DNA of 5,545 nucleotides from Acidimicrobiia bacterium (GTDB lineage Bacteria > Actinomycetota > Acidimicrobiia > Spongiisociales > ZC4RG35): the NCBI GenBank assembly GCA_029865445.1, contig JAOUGY010000260.1:1-5545 (forward strand), given 5' to 3'. Both the position numbers and the translations under genes were made by a program. Below, in pieces: positions 5,197-5,545 of this stretch. Within the stretch, counting starts at the first letter, position 1, and every line of letters starts with the position of its first letter. The notes beneath the pieces were generated by a model that did not search any database, had not been told where the DNA came from, and worked only from the letters and a program-made list of their open reading frames with translations.

Positions 5197-5361
5197 TCAA
5201 CCGAACCGGCGGCCACACGACGGGCAGCGCGGGTCGCCCTCGCGGGTGTCCGCCTGACACCATGGACAGGGAAGATCGTCACCCTTGATCGCCTGCATCG
5301 TCGCTGTGCCCTTGTTCAAGGACTTCGGCCATACGTAGATGTTGCGTATCGCTTCGAGCAC
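5197..5361 (-). CDS. Small zinc-ribbon protein, 54 aa
   Basis: A short gene that is easy to miss. The C-terminal half is a clear four-cysteine zinc ribbon: CPWC (32-35) and CPSCGRRFG ending the protein (Cys46, Cys49), with a 10-residue spacer. The N-terminal 30 residues (LEAIRNIYVWPKSL, then NKGTATMQAIKGDDL) have no known match to me and are weakly basic. No signal peptide. The GTG at 5361 is chosen because GGAG (5371-5368) lies 6 bases upstream and an in-frame TGA lies just before it (5367-5365). A TAATCT box lies farther upstream. The stop is 6 bases from the convergent mshD stop. Zinc ribbons bind metal and often nucleic acid or protein partners; the role here is unknown. Confidence 0.75.
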   Translation of the reverse strand: MLEAIRNIYVWPKSLNKGTATMQAIKGDDLPCPWCQADTREGDPRCPSCGRRFG

Positions 5362-5383
5362 CCATCACTCCGTGTCACCCACC

Positions 5384-5389
5384 AGATTA
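5384..5389 (-). promoter_or_regulatory. Putative -10 box (TAATCT) of the small zinc-ribbon gene
   Basis: TAATCT on the minus strand fits TANNNT. Transcription starting about 7 bases on would leave a leader of about 15 bases containing the GGAG (5371-5368) before the GTG at 5361. No -35 box stands out; GGGCTAGGCCC (5410-5400) lies upstream. Confidence 0.35.
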
Positions 5390-5429
5390 GGGATGTTCAC
5401 GGGCCTAGCCCAGGATTTCGCGTTCCCGG

Positions 5430-5545
5430 TCAGGCGACGGAGTCGGAGAGGTCCTTCACGAGATACGCGAGGTCACCGAGTCGGCCGTCCCGCTGCTCGG
5501 CGGCCTCCAACATCGTCATGGCCGAGTGGTACGCAATCCAAGGCC
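5430..5545 (-). CDS. C-terminal end of an unrecognised protein (cut by right edge)
   Basis: Thirty-seven codons run in from the right edge to a TGA at 5432-5430. The peptide ends AEQRDGRLGDLAYLVKDL then SDSVA; it looks like one or two amphipathic helices with alternating acidic and hydrophobic residues. GC-rich third positions fit a real gene. In-frame ATGs at 5519 and 5513 lack a ribosome-binding site and would give only about 29 residues, so this is more likely the tail of a longer gene. I recognise no family. It is in line with, and 68 bases upstream of, the zinc-ribbon gene. Confidence 0.5.
   Translation of the reverse strand, partial: PWIAYHSAMTMLEAAEQRDGRLGDLAYLVKDLSDSVA

Overview
The window comes from a high-GC actinobacterium, most likely an Acidimicrobiia-type lineage. 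Three things suggest this: a mycothiol synthase (mycothiol is an actinobacterial thiol); an exported S-layer-homology protein of the 'GITxGC...FCPD..TR.xMA' type common in that group; and short promoters with a TANNNT -10 box sitting directly before start codons, including apparent leaderless transcripts. This placement is inference. No mobile element, CRISPR array, tRNA or rRNA was recognised.

Layout, left to right. (1) 1-375, minus: start of a secreted SLH-domain protein cut by the left edge. (2) 376-644: gene-free spacer. (3) 645-1433, minus: enoyl-CoA hydratase/isomerase-family protein. (4) A divergent promoter region, then a plus-strand two-gene operon: a compact 182-residue FAD-binding protein related to half of thioredoxin reductase (1547-2095), overlapping by ATGA with a DUF5946-type CPGCG protein (2092-2583). 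(5) A minus-strand three-gene operon, read from right to left: patatin-like lipase (4257-3298), FluC/CrcB subunit A (3301-2933), FluC/CrcB subunit B (2936-2586). Each junction overlaps by 4 bases. (6) A 48-base divergent promoter shared with mshD, mycothiol synthase (4306-5190, plus). (7) A 54-residue zinc-ribbon protein on the minus strand (5361-5197). (8) The C-terminal end of an unrecognised minus-strand gene running in from the right edge (5545-5430).

The genes look like ordinary chromosomal genes packed very tightly: convergent stops lie 2 and 6 bases apart, and three gene pairs overlap. The parts most worth following are the paired FluC genes, whose charge patterns predict opposite membrane orientations and so a heterodimeric fluoride channel, co-transcribed with a patatin; the minimal cysteine-free FAD protein coupled to DUF5946; and a perfect 13-bp inverted repeat early in the DUF5946 gene. 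I see no strong evidence of a wholly new system.
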